A stretch of 64,000 bases of DNA from Brachyspira aalborgi (GTDB taxonomy: Bacteria; Spirochaetota; Brachyspiria; Brachyspirales; Brachyspiraceae): the NCBI RefSeq assembly GCF_008016455.1, contig NZ_SAXU01000001.1:2004423-2068422 (forward strand), in the 5' to 3' direction. Below are positions 46,576 through 56,507 of this stretch, one piece after another (the stretch's first letter is position 1; each line of letters starts with the position of its first letter). Under the pieces are notes generated by a model. The model worked only from the letters and a program-made list of their open reading frames with translations. It was not told where the DNA came from and made no database searches. The position numbers and the translations under genes were made by a program.

Positions 46576-48843
46576 ATGAAAATTTATGATATTGAAATGA
46601 TAAGAGAATTTTATAAAAATTATTCCGCTAAAATTGACAGAATAAGAAACAAAATTAAAAAACCGTTGACTTTGTCGGAAAAAATATTATTCGCTCATTT
46701 ATATAATGAAAACGATATTAAAGATTTTAAACGCTCTGAAGATTATGCAAATTTTAAACCCGATAGAGTCGCTATGCAAGACGCTACGGCTCAAATGACG
46801 CTTTTGCAATTTATGAATGCGGGAAAAGAATCTTCAAGCGTTCCAGCTACGATACATTGCGACCATTTGATTCAGGCTTATAAAGGAGCGGAAGAAGATT
46901 TAAAAAATGCAATAAATATAAATAAAGAAGTTTATGATTTTCTTCAAAGCGTGGCTAAAAAATACGGATTAGGTTTTTGGGAAGCGGGTTCGGGAATAAT
47001 ACATCAAATAGTTTTGGAAAATTACGCTTTTCCAGGCGGTATGATGATTGGAACAGATTCGCATACTCCAAATGCCGGCGGTTTAGGAATGATGGCAATC
47101 GGAGTTGGCGGAGCGGATGCCGTTGATGTTATGACGGGAATGGAATGGGAATTAAAAATACCTAATTTAATAGGCGTTAAACTTACAGGCGAGTTAAACG
47201 GTTGGGCGAGCGCTAAAGATGTTATATTAAAATTGGCGGGAATTTTAACCGTAAAGGGAGCGACTAATTGCATTATAGAATATTTCGACGAAGGCGCTTT
47301 AAATCTTTCTGCCGTAGGAAAAAGTTCAATATGCAATATGGGAGCGGAAGTTGGAGCTACGACTTCAATATTTCCTTTCGATAATAATATAAAAGAATAT
47401 TTGATTAAAACGGGAAGAGAAGAGGTTGCAAAATTATCAGAAGAGAATTCAAATAATTTAAAAGCGGATGAAGAAGTTTATAAAAATCCTTCAAAGTTTT
47501 ACGATAAAATAATAGAAATAAATTTATCCGAATTAGAACCTTATATTAACGGACCTTTTACTCCTGACTCGGCTTCAAAAATTAGCGATTTTGCAAAAAA
47601 AGTTGAAGAAAATAAATATCCCGAAAAAATGGAAGTCGGGCTTATAGGTTCTTGCACAAACTCTTCTTATTATGATTTAAGTAAAGCGGCTTCTATAGCT
47701 CGTCAAGTTAAAGAAAAAAAATTAAAAGTCAAATCTCAAATAATAATTAATCCAGGCTCTTTAAACTCATATAACGCAGCATTAAAAGAAGGAATTATAG
47801 ACGATTTTAAAAATATAAACGCCATTATAATGACAAACGCTTGCGGACCTTGTATTGGGCAGTGGAAAAGAATAACTGACGATAACAATAAAGTAAATTC
47901 AATAGTGACTTCTTTTAATAGAAATTTCGCAAAAAGAGCGGACGGAAATCCAAATACTCATGCTTTTATAGCTTCCCCCGAAATAGTTATGGCTTTAAGC
48001 ATAGCGGGAGATTTAAAATTTAATCCATTAAAAGATTATTTGATAAACGAAGACGGAGAAAAAGTAAAATTAGATATTCCAACGGGAGAGATTTTTCCTA
48101 AAAACGGACTTAATATAGAAAATGCAGAAATTGAAAATAGAGAAAATATTGCAGATTCAAAAGTTGAAATTATAATAAATAAAGATTCTAATCGATTGCA
48201 ATTATTAAAACCTTTTCCAAAATTTAATGCGGAAGATTTTAAGAATATGCCTTTACTTATAAAAGCGAAAGGAAAATGCACAACCGACCATATTTCTATG
48301 GCGGGAGTTTGGTTAAAATTTAGAGGACATTTAGAAAATATTTCTGACAATATGTTAATGGGAGCGGTTAATTATTTTAACGATAAAACAAATTGCGTAT
48401 TTAATCAATTAAGCGGAAATTATGAAGAGGTTTCAAAAGTCGCTAAAGAATATAAATTAAATAATATATCTTCTATTGTAGTTGCCGAAGAAAATTACGG
48501 CGAAGGTTCAAGCAGAGAACATGCGGCGATGGAGCCGAGATTTTTAAATGTAAAGGTTATTTTAGTAAAAAGTTTTGCAAGAATTCATGAAACGAATTTA
48601 AAAAAACAAGGAATGCTTGCTATAACATTTAAAGATAAAAACGATTATGATAAAATTAAAGAAAAAGATAAAATTTCAATAGAAAATATAGAATCTTTTT
48701 CGCCGAATAAATCTTTATTAATTAAGGTAGTCAGAGAAGATAAAAAAGAAATTTATTTTGAGGCTTTGCATACTTATAACGAGACTCAAATAGAATGGTT
48801 TAAAAACGGAGGAGCTTTAAATACTCTTCTAAAAAATAATTAA
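46576..48843 (+). CDS. acnA: Aconitate hydratase
   Basis: A [4Fe-4S] enzyme converting citrate to isocitrate. The ATG at 46576 (GGGA just upstream) is preferred over a TTG 12 bases earlier. About 755 residues, of the mitochondrial-type family. The three cluster cysteines are visible: C360 in GSCTNSS, C423 and C426 in ACGPCIGQ. The active-site blocks [13 protein letters not shown] and [14 protein letters not shown] are also present. It starts an acn-icd-citrate synthase unit. The oxygen-labile cluster fits an anaerobe making 2-oxoglutarate for glutamate synthesis. Confidence 0.96.
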   Translation: MKIYDIEMIREFYKNYSAKIDRIRNKIKKPLTLSEKILFAHLYNENDIKDFKRSEDYANFKPDRVAMQDATAQMTLLQFMNAGKESSSVPATIHCDHLIQAYKGAEEDLKNAININKEVYDFLQSVAKKYGLGFWEAGSGIIHQIVLENYAFPGGMMIGTDSHTPNAGGLGMMAIGVGGADAVDVMTGMEWELKIPNLIGVKLTGELNGWASAKDVILKLAGILTVKGATNCIIEYFDEGALNLSAVGKSSICNMGAEVGATTSIFPFDNNIKEYLIKTGREEVAKLSEENSNNLKADEEVYKNPSKFYDKIIEINLSELEPYINGPFTPDSASKISDFAKKVEENKYPEKMEVGLIGSCTNSSYYDLSKAASIARQVKEKKLKVKSQIIINPGSLNSYNAALKEGIIDDFKNINAIIMTNACGPCIGQWKRITDDNNKVNSIVTSFNRNFAKRADGNPNTHAFIASPEIVMALSIAGDLKFNPLKDYLINEDGEKVKLDIPTGEIFPKNGLNIENAEIENRENIADSKVEIIINKDSNRLQLLKPFPKFNAEDFKNMPLLIKAKGKCTTDHISMAGVWLKFRGHLENISDNMLMGAVNYFNDKTNCVFNQLSGNYEEVSKVAKEYKLNNISSIVVAEENYGEGSSREHAAMEPRFLNVKVILVKSFARIHETNLKKQGMLAITFKDKNDYDKIKEKDKISIENIESFSPNKSLLIKVVREDKKEIYFEALHTYNETQIEWFKNGGALNTLLKNN

Positions 48844-48919
48844 TTAAAAATAATAAATAATAAATAATAAATTTAATAAAAATTTTAATAAAATAAAAAA
48901 AATAATCAAAGGCTATATT

Positions 48920-50191
48920 ATGAGCAAAGTTGAAATGAAAAACGGAAAATTAATTATTCCAGATAAAATTTCTATTCCTTTTATAGAAGGAGACGGAGTC
49001 GGCGCTGAAATAACACCAATATCTCAACAAATTATAAACGAAGCGATTAAAAAAGCTTATAACGGAAAAAAATCTATAGAATGGATTGAAGTTTTCGCGG
49101 GAGATAAAGCTTTAAAAGAATTTGGAACTCATTTGCCAGAAGAGACAATAAAAACTTTTTCAAAATATTTGATTGGAATAAAAGGACCATTAACGACTCC
49201 TATAGGAGAAGGCATCCGTTCTTTAAATGTGGCTTTGCGTCAAACTTTAGATTTATATGTTTGTTTAAGACCGATAAGATGGTTTAAGGGAATTTCATCG
49301 CCTGTAAAAGAACCGAATAAAGTTAATATGATTGTATTTAGAGAGAATACGGAAGATATATACGCGGGAATAGAATGGAAAAACGGAACTAAAGAAGCTA
49401 AAAAATTTTACGAATTCTTAAAAAACGAAATGGGAATAAATAAAGTTAGATTTCCAAAAACTTCTTCGTTTGGAGTAAAGCCCGTTTCTGAAGAAGGTTC
49501 AAAAAGATTAATTTCTTCTGCCATAAAATACGCTATTAAATTTAATTTGCCTTCGGTTACGATAGTTCATAAAGGAAATATAATGAAATTTACGGAAGGA
49601 GCTTTTAGAAAATACGGATACGAAATTGCAAGAGAAGATTTTTATGAAAAAACTTTTACTATGGAAGAATTTAACGAAATAAAAAAAGATTTTGGAGAAG
49701 ATAAAGCGAAAGAAAAATTAAAAGAAGCTAAAGAAAAAAGAAAAGTTATAATAAAGGATAATATAGCGGATGCATTTTTGCAAAATACTTTATTAAAGCC
49801 AGAAGATTATTCTGTTATAGCGACTTTAAATTTGAACGGAGATTATATATCCGACCAGCTTGCGGCTATGGTTGGAGGAATCGGAATAGCGCCAGGAGGA
49901 AATATTAATTATGAAACTGGACATTCTATTTTTGAAGCTACGCATGGAACTGCGCCAGATATAGCTAGAAAAAATAAGGCAAATCCATGCTCTTTAATTC
50001 TCTCTTCTGTTATGGCTTTAGAATATTTGAATTTAAATGAAGCCGCTGATTTGATTATAAAAGCTTTAGAAAAATCTTTTGAAGAAGGATTTGCAACCGA
50101 AGATTTGGCTTTATTTATGGAAAACGGAAAACCTTTAGGAACTAAAGAATTTGGAGATAAAATACTTTCTTTATTGCAAGAAAAATTATAA
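48920..50191 (+). CDS. icd: Isocitrate dehydrogenase (NADP-type)
   Basis: A 423-residue beta-decarboxylating dehydrogenase giving 2-oxoglutarate. The substrate loop is RSLNVALRQTLDLYVCLRP with the S-x-N and Arg residues. VFRENTEDIYAGIEW, the catalytic Lys/Tyr region, and the ATHGTAPDIA cofactor site are present; the layout is like E. coli Icd. Between acn (77 bases) and the citrate synthase gene (25 bases). Confidence 0.95.
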   Translation: MSKVEMKNGKLIIPDKISIPFIEGDGVGAEITPISQQIINEAIKKAYNGKKSIEWIEVFAGDKALKEFGTHLPEETIKTFSKYLIGIKGPLTTPIGEGIRSLNVALRQTLDLYVCLRPIRWFKGISSPVKEPNKVNMIVFRENTEDIYAGIEWKNGTKEAKKFYEFLKNEMGINKVRFPKTSSFGVKPVSEEGSKRLISSAIKYAIKFNLPSVTIVHKGNIMKFTEGAFRKYGYEIAREDFYEKTFTMEEFNEIKKDFGEDKAKEKLKEAKEKRKVIIKDNIADAFLQNTLLKPEDYSVIATLNLNGDYISDQLAAMVGGIGIAPGGNINYETGHSIFEATHGTAPDIARKNKANPCSLILSSVMALEYLNLNEAADLIIKALEKSFEEGFATEDLALFMENGKPLGTKEFGDKILSLLQEKL

Positions 50192-50215
50192 ACTATTTAA
50201 TTAACGGAGTATAAA

Positions 50216-51559
50216 ATGAAAAAAGAATATTTATTATATAAACTATACGACCATTCAAAAAAAAGAGTTCATATAAATAACGAACTTTTTGAAAAGTATA
50301 ATGTTAAAAGAGGATTAAGAAATAAAGACGGCACGGGAGTTTTGGTTGGGCTTACAAATATAGGCGATGTCGTAGGATATAAGAAAAACGAAAACGGCGA
50401 AGTTTGTCCTATAGACGGAAAATTATTTTATAGAGGATACGATTTAGAAGATATAACGAAAGATATTTTACAAAGCAAAAGATTTGGTTATGAGGAGGTA
50501 TGTTATTTACTTCTTTCGGGAAAACTTCCCGATATGGAGAGATTAAAATCTTTTAATGAAATTATAAAAGAAAATATGTATTTGGATAAAAAAACTATAA
50601 TGCATATAATAGATTTAGAAGGGCAAAATATAATGAATATTCTTTCAAGAAGCGTGCTTGAAATGTATATTCATGACCCGAATCCTGAAGATTTATCTTT
50701 AGAAAATTTAATGATTCAATCTATACGATTAATAGCGCAAATTCCCGCCGTTATAGCCTACGCTTATAATATGTATCATTATAGCGTATTTCATAAGTAT
50801 TTAAATATTATTCTTCCAAAAACAAAATATTCTATAGCGGAAAATTTTTTATATATGCTTAAACAAGATTTTACTCATTTAGAAGCTAGAATGTTAGATT
50901 TGCTTTTGATACTTCATGCGGAACATGGCGGAGGAACTAATTCAACATTTACCGTGAGAGTGACAAGTTCGGCGCGCACAGATACTTATTCAAGCATTTC
51001 TGCAGGTATTGGTTCTCTTAAAGGAGATTTGCATGGCGGAGCTAATATAAAAGTAGCCGATATGTTTAATCATTTAAAAGAAGTTATAACCGATTGGAAA
51101 AATAAAAAAGAATTGGACGCTTATTTAATAAAAATCTTAAATAAAGAGGCATACGATAAAAGCGGATTAATTTACGGAATGGGGCATGCGGTTTATACTT
51201 TATCGGACCCGAGAGCGGTTATATTAAAAGAGTTGGCAAGAGAGCTTGTAAAAGAAAAAGGCAAAGAAAAAGAATTTGAATTTTTAGAGCTTATAGAACA
51301 AAGAGCTATAGAATGCTTTATAAAAGTTAAGGGAGAAAATAAAAGAGTTTGCGCAAATGTAGATTTGTATTCGGGATTTATATACGATATGCTAGGAATA
51401 CCGAAAGAAATTTATACTTCTTTATTTGCTATGGCGAGAATAGTCGGTTGGTGCGCTCATAGAATCGAGGAGCTTAATTTTGACGCAAGAAGAATAATAA
51501 GACCCGCTTATAAGAATGTAACAGAACCTATTGAATTTACTCCGATGGAAGATAGATAA
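50216..51559 (+). CDS. gltA: Citrate synthase
   Basis: A 447-residue type I-like citrate synthase condensing oxaloacetate and acetyl-CoA. The catalytic residues are seen as His in HAEHGGGTN, His in GMGHAVY and Asp in NVDLYSGF. The N-terminal 80 residues are longer than in short citrate synthases. With aconitase and Icd it completes the oxidative branch to 2-oxoglutarate; no other TCA genes are in the window. Its stop abuts the stop of the converging lipoprotein gene. Confidence 0.93.
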   Translation: MKKEYLLYKLYDHSKKRVHINNELFEKYNVKRGLRNKDGTGVLVGLTNIGDVVGYKKNENGEVCPIDGKLFYRGYDLEDITKDILQSKRFGYEEVCYLLLSGKLPDMERLKSFNEIIKENMYLDKKTIMHIIDLEGQNIMNILSRSVLEMYIHDPNPEDLSLENLMIQSIRLIAQIPAVIAYAYNMYHYSVFHKYLNIILPKTKYSIAENFLYMLKQDFTHLEARMLDLLLILHAEHGGGTNSTFTVRVTSSARTDTYSSISAGIGSLKGDLHGGANIKVADMFNHLKEVITDWKNKKELDAYLIKILNKEAYDKSGLIYGMGHAVYTLSDPRAVILKELARELVKEKGKEKEFEFLELIEQRAIECFIKVKGENKRVCANVDLYSGFIYDMLGIPKEIYTSLFAMARIVGWCAHRIEELNFDARRIIRPAYKNVTEPIEFTPMEDR

Positions 51560-53024
51560 TTATTTTTTATTTTCCATTAAAAGTATAGTTTTAGTATTTA
51601 GAGATGAAATATATTGAGTTTCTTGAATAGGCATTGTAGTCCAATCTATAGGTCTTTTAGGTTTGCCGTTTTTGTAAAAATATGTATCACACCATAATAT
51701 AAAAATGTCAAAATAATATGATGGAGGATAATAGAATATATTTTGCCCCATTTCTATTAATTCGGGAAAACGACCTTTATAACCTTTATCTTCTCCGTAT
51801 TCTTCAAATCTATAACCATAATAAAAATAAGTTTCTTCATTCGGAGCTATAATGCCAAATATATCTTTCAAATTAAATTTAATATAATATATTCCGCATA
51901 AATCATTATGATAATTAGTAGCGCCCCAAAATTTAAGAGTATAATTTTTGCCTTTTCTTGTTTTTACGCTTATATCTCCGTTATCTAAAAAAGTATAGGT
52001 ATTTTCAACATCTTTCTCTTCTATAATTTTACCCGCAACTTTATTTTTCCAATCGTTATTTTCAGTAGTAGTCGTTGAAGTATTTATCCCTGTATAATCA
52101 TATTCATATATTTTACCTTCTTCAAAAATAATGTCTTTCGTAAAAAAAGGACCATTATTACATTTACAATTTGTAGAAATATTTATAGCTTCATAATACA
52201 TATTTAAATTATTAGAAATATAATAAAGTCCGTATAAATCGCCATTACAATTAGTAGCTCCCCAAAAAGTATATTTATCATTAATTTCCGTAGTATTATT
52301 TGTATATTTAATAGTAAGATTTCCTATATTATCAAAATAAAAATTTGCTTGCTTATAATAAGGCGTTTGTCCATTAAGAACTTTATTTTTCATTTGTTCT
52401 TTCCATTCACTAGCGTCTTTGCTGTCAGTTTGAGATGGTTTTAATTTTGTATTATCATAAGTGGAGTTAGTTTTTGTTGATTTTAATACCGCATCTCTTG
52501 ATTTTTTTGCTAAACCTTCATTTCTAGAAATGCTTCCGTCTTTATTCCAAATTGAAACTTTATCTTTAATTAATCCATTTTCATACATTAAAGAATTAAG
52601 CACTTCAATTTTTCCGTCACTTTTCTTATAATAATAGCATGCAATTTGAGGATTCTCGGGAAGCATTCCCCAAAATATGCAATTTGTTTCTATTTTGCCT
52701 TTTATATATATGTTTGTTATATTGGCGTCATTGTCGAAATAATATCTTTTATATCCGCTATCGATTGTAAAGTGCCAGCTTGTTAGACCTTTATAATATG
52801 CCATTAATTCGCCTTTGGGATATTGTTTTTTCATTTCCATTAATTTTACTAAAAAATCTTTTGCGACTTTAGTGTCTTTTTGAGGTGGTTCATAATTATA
52901 TTTTGTAAGTCTAGAATTTCCGTTATTACCGCCATTATTACCCCCCCCCCGTTATATCTCGAGATTTACGGCAACTTGTAATAAGTAATATTATAAAAAT
53001 TATTGAAATTATTTTATTTTTCAT
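51560..53024 (-). CDS. Phase-variable lipoprotein, currently out of frame at a G10 tract
   Basis: Reading from ATG 53024 gives a lipoprotein signal (MKNKIISIIFIILLITSCRKS, C18), then at the G10 tract (52950-52941) the frame meets TAA within 4 codons. With nine or twelve G, it instead continues as GNNGGNNGNS and joins, without a stop, the 426-residue body ending at 51560. That body (from an internal ATG at 52840) has no export signal of its own, so the joined form is surely the functional one, about 490 residues. The body contains three repeats ending in FWG...YY(I) at 52744-52628, 52342-52217 and 52000-51881. Function unknown; likely a surface lipoprotein. A homopolymer sequencing error is an alternative explanation. 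Confidence 0.8.
52941..52950. repeat. C10 (G10 in the sense strand) homopolymer in a lipoprotein gene
   Basis: Ten C on the plus strand, located between the codons for the lipidated Cys region and the Gly/Asn linker. It decides whether the lipoprotein is made. Confidence 0.97.
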
Positions 53025-53138
53025 TTTGTTTTTAATTCCTTTTAATTATTAAAAAATTTATGGAAATTATACTATAATTAAAAAAATAATCAAATTTGAA
53101 AATCGATTATAATTTTTATTTTAATTAAATAAAGTTAA

Positions 53139-53168
53139 ATAAAAAACAAGGAGTTTAAACCCCTTGTT
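53139..53168 (-). terminator. Terminator downstream of the Old Yellow Enzyme gene
   Basis: AACAAGG (53145-53151) pairs with CCTTGTT (53162-53168); read on the minus strand it is followed by TTTTTATTT. It ends transcription of the gene at 53204-54238. The remaining 53025-53138 gap holds the start region of the lipoprotein gene and no clear signal beyond AT-rich sequence. Confidence 0.7.
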
Positions 53169-53203
53169 ATTATACATTGTCTTAAAAAGAAATATAAATA
53201 ATA

Positions 53204-54238
53204 TTATCTTTTAGCTTGTTCGTATTGTTTAGGAAAAGGAATATCTATTCCTAAAATTCTTGCAGCTTGCAAAGCCCAATAAGGATTTCTTAAAAGCTCT
53301 CTTCCGATATAAACCGCATCCGCCGCTCCGTTTCTAACTATCATATTAGCCATTTTTGGCTCGCTTAAAAGTCCGCCTCCGATACAAGGAACGGTTATAT
53401 ATTGTTTTAATTCTCTTGCAAAAGGTATTTGATAACCTTCATAAGGAATTATTTTTCCATCCGCAGTCACAGCGCCAGTGCTTACATTTATAGAATCAAA
53501 TAATTTTTCATTTTCAAGAGGCTTTAACATTTCGGCAAAATCTTTAACCGTGTTTCCGCCTTCTTTCCAATCGTAAGAAGAAATTCTTATTTGAATCGGG
53601 AAGTCTTTTCCTACGGCTTCTCTTCCTTTTCTTAAAACTTCTTCCAATATTTTTACTCTATTTTTTCCGTATTCGTCCTCTCTCTTATTTGAAAGCGGAG
53701 ATAAAAATTCAGAAATCAAATAACCATGCGCCGCATGAATTTCTATTAAATCAAATCCCGCTTTAACCGCTCTTTTAAAAGCGCTAGCAAAAGCGTCAAC
53801 AACTTCTTTTATATCTTCTTTTGTCATTTCAACGGGCGTTCTGTATTTATCGTTAAACGCTATCGGGCTTGGCGCGTGAATTTTATCGGTTTTTACAGAT
53901 TCGCATTTTCTTCCCGCATGATTAATTTGAATTCCAATTTTAGCTCCGTTATTATGAACGGCGTTTACAAGTTTGCTTAAGCCTTCTATATATTTGTCGT
54001 CCCAAATAGCCAAATCGTTATCGGTTATCATGCTTATATAAGGCAAAACTCCCGTAGCTTCAACTATGATTAATCCCGCTCCGCCAATCGCTCTTGTAGT
54101 ATAATGTTGAATATGCCAATCGTTTACAAATCCGTCTTCTGCGCTATACATACACATAGGCGGCATTACTATACGATTTTTAATTTCAAGATTTCCTATT
54201 TTTAATGGCGTAAATAAATTACTTTTTTCAGGTTTCAT
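53204..54238 (-). CDS. namA: Old Yellow Enzyme, NADPH dehydrogenase (YqjM/NamA type)
   Basis: A 344-residue FMN-dependent ene-reductase. The N-terminal FTPLKIGNLEIKNRIVMPPMCMYSA has the YqjM-specific Cys (C29). The TIM barrel shows IQINHAGRK, EIHAAHGYLISEFLSPLSN and the FMN phosphate-binding GGGLL and VYIGRELLRNP segments. YqjM-type enzymes reduce electrophilic alkenes and respond to oxidative or thiol stress. Monocistronic with a clear terminator. Confidence 0.9.
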   Translation of the reverse strand: MKPEKSNLFTPLKIGNLEIKNRIVMPPMCMYSAEDGFVNDWHIQHYTTRAIGGAGLIIVEATGVLPYISMITDNDLAIWDDKYIEGLSKLVNAVHNNGAKIGIQINHAGRKCESVKTDKIHAPSPIAFNDKYRTPVEMTKEDIKEVVDAFASAFKRAVKAGFDLIEIHAAHGYLISEFLSPLSNKREDEYGKNRVKILEEVLRKGREAVGKDFPIQIRISSYDWKEGGNTVKDFAEMLKPLENEKLFDSINVSTGAVTADGKIIPYEGYQIPFARELKQYITVPCIGGGLLSEPKMANMIVRNGAADAVYIGRELLRNPYWALQAARILGIDIPFPKQYEQAKR

Positions 54239-54326
54239 TTTTTCCTCCGTAGAATTTTTATTAAATAATTATATTGAATATAATATATAAGAAATATAAA
54301 TAATTCAAGAGTTTAAATTTTATAGA

Positions 54327-54764
54327 TTACATTGACTTTAAAAAATGTATATCGATTATCTCGCCGTCTTCTTTTATATAAATCGCAAATATATCGTATT
54401 TGTCGTATATAATAACTTCAAAAAATAATTTTTCGTAGATTTTATCGTATTTATTAGCGTAAACTATTTTTGGATTTTTAAAATTTTTACTTATTGAATT
54501 AAGAATTTTTTTAGGCAAAACTTCTTGAGGTATCGGCTCAAAAGAACTGTCTATTTTAATCCAATCTCCATATCCGTTAAAAGATATTATAGCTTCATTT
54601 TCAAGAGTCACTTTATATATATCGTCTTCTAAAGAAATATTATTTATTTTAAAATCGGGAAATACTAAATGCATAAAATTAAAAGCGTTTTTCGGCAAAT
54701 CTTGAGCGTTTAGAAAATTATAAAATAAAGCGATTATAATAAAAAAGTATTTGTATTGTTTCAT
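54327..54764 (-). CDS. PepSY-like (DUF2874-type) secreted protein
   Basis: A 145-residue protein with a signal peptide (to NAQ) followed by two similar alpha-beta segments, each with a helix ending in FP or FKNP and a paired strand (DDIYKVTLENEAIISFN and LFFEVIIYDKYDIFAIYI). This matches the putative beta-lactamase-inhibitor-like PepSY fold family. Function unknown. It lies 25 bases from the end of the ggt gene on the same strand, so co-transcription is likely. Confidence 0.6.
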   Translation of the reverse strand: MKQYKYFFIIIALFYNFLNAQDLPKNAFNFMHLVFPDFKINNISLEDDIYKVTLENEAIISFNGYGDWIKIDSSFEPIPQEVLPKKILNSISKNFKNPKIVYANKYDKIYEKLFFEVIIYDKYDIFAIYIKEDGEIIDIHFLKSM

Positions 54765-54789
54765 AATTCTGCCTCTTTAATTTATTTTA

Positions 54790-56400
54790 TTAAAAAACGG
54801 AAATTCCCGAATCTGCTCTCGACTCGCATGCTCCGTATAAAATATTATTTTCGTTTTTAAATATTATCTGTCCTCTTCCAAAATATCCAAAATAATTTTT
54901 ATCGGATTTTCTAATAATATTATGTCCTAATTTTGAAAGTTTATTTGCTATTTTATTATCGAAGTTATTTTCTATCTCTATAGTTTTTTCTCCAACCCAT
55001 TGCCATCTTGGTTTATCTAAAGAAGATTGAGGATTTAAATTTTCGTCTATCATATTAGTTAATATTTGCAAATGTCCTTGCGGTTGCATAAAAGCGCCCA
55101 TAACTCCGAAAGCTCCTATTGGCTTATTGTCTTTGCATAAAAATCCAGGTATTATTGTATGATAAGGTTTTTTTCTAGGCGCTATAAAATTGTCGGATTC
55201 TCTATCTAATGAAAAATTAGCTCCTCTATTATGCAAAGCTATTCCCGTTTTTGGAATTACTATTCCCGAACCGAACGCCGTATAATTGCTTTGTATAAAA
55301 GAAACCATATTTCCGTCTTTATCTGCGGTAGCTAAATAAACAGTATCGCCTGAAGAAAAAATATTTTCTTTAGGTTGCAAAGTTTTATTTATAGAAATTA
55401 ATTTAGCTCTTTTTTTAGAATATTCTTTAGAAAGCATTTCTTTTATAGAAGTTTGCATATATTTAATATCGGCGACATATTTTTTCGCGTCGGCAAATGC
55501 AAGTTTTAAAGATTCTATTTGAAAATGCAAATTTATCTCTTCAAAATTTTCAAGAATATTCAAAGCCATTAAAACGGTTATTCCATGTCCGTTTGGCGGA
55601 ATTTCGTAAATATCATAACCTTTATAATTTGTTTTTATCGGCTCAACCCATTCGGGATAATAATCGTTTAAATCTTCTTTTGACAAATAACCTTTATGTT
55701 TTTTCATGAATTTGTCTATTTTTTCGGCAATCTCGCCTCTATAAAAACACTCGCTATTAGTTTCGCCAATTTCTTTAAGAGTTTTTGCATGATATGGCAA
55801 TTTTACTATATCGCCAAGTTCGGGAGGCTTACCGTTAAAAGTAAAAGTTTCAAACCAATATTTAAACTCTTCTATTTTATTATTATTCGATGCATTCAAA
55901 TAAATATTAAAAGCTTCTTTCCAATCTAATGCGACAGTAGGTTGAATTGCAAATCCTTCTTCGGCGTATTTTATAGCGGGTTTCAAAACTTCGATTAATT
56001 TTAATTTTCCAAATCTTTTATTTAACGCAGCCCAAGTTGCAGGAATTCCTCCGACTGTAATCGGAATAAGTCCGTAAAGAGGAATTTTATTTAAATTGAG
56101 AGATAATATTTTTTCTATATCCAAATTTTTAGGAGAAAATCCGCTTCCGTTTATAGCGTAAATTTTATTTTTAAAATAAATTATAGCGAAAGCGTCTCCG
56201 CCAAGTCCGTTTGAAGTAGGCTCTACAACGGTTAAAGCCGCGGCAGTAGCGATTGCAGAATCGATAGCGTTTCCGCCTTTTTTCAAAATTTCAATTCCCG
56301 CCTCTGAAGCTAAAATATTGCTTGTCGCAACCATTCCGTTTTTAGCGAAAATAGAATTTCGTTTTGAAGGATAAGGATTATTATAAAAATCAAAATTCAT
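54790..56400 (-). CDS. ggt: Gamma-glutamyltransferase family protein (YwrD-like)
   Basis: A 536-residue Ntn-hydrolase that is expected to self-cleave before T353, the catalytic Thr in SGDTVYLATADKDGN. Other blocks are GGNAIDSAIATAAALTVVEP, SNGLGGDAFAI, GGIPATW and the C-terminal GAFGVMGAFMQPQGH. It has no signal peptide and the DTVY variant of the usual TTH motif, as in cytoplasmic YwrD-type members. Likely substrates are gamma-glutamyl peptides or glutathione. Confidence 0.88.
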   Translation of the reverse strand: MNFDFYNNPYPSKRNSIFAKNGMVATSNILASEAGIEILKKGGNAIDSAIATAAALTVVEPTSNGLGGDAFAIIYFKNKIYAINGSGFSPKNLDIEKILSLNLNKIPLYGLIPITVGGIPATWAALNKRFGKLKLIEVLKPAIKYAEEGFAIQPTVALDWKEAFNIYLNASNNNKIEEFKYWFETFTFNGKPPELGDIVKLPYHAKTLKEIGETNSECFYRGEIAEKIDKFMKKHKGYLSKEDLNDYYPEWVEPIKTNYKGYDIYEIPPNGHGITVLMALNILENFEEINLHFQIESLKLAFADAKKYVADIKYMQTSIKEMLSKEYSKKRAKLISINKTLQPKENIFSSGDTVYLATADKDGNMVSFIQSNYTAFGSGIVIPKTGIALHNRGANFSLDRESDNFIAPRKKPYHTIIPGFLCKDNKPIGAFGVMGAFMQPQGHLQILTNMIDENLNPQSSLDKPRWQWVGEKTIEIENNFDNKIANKLSKLGHNIIRKSDKNYFGYFGRGQIIFKNENNILYGACESRADSGISVF

Positions 56401-56507
56401 TTTATTATTATAACATAATTAACATAATATTGAAAGTAAAATTAAAAAAATTATTATAATTGATATTTTTAAAAATAAAAACGATTATTTTATACGACAA
56501 TTATTTT

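Noticed and set aside
48851-48872. TAATAAA heptamer repeated three times
   Set aside because: Only three units in an AT-rich gap between acn and icd; this is expected by composition.
52560-52840. Starting the 51560 gene at ATG 52840 as a cytoplasmic protein
   Set aside because: The upstream sequence encodes a complete lipoprotein signal peptide one base out of frame, and the body looks extracellular.
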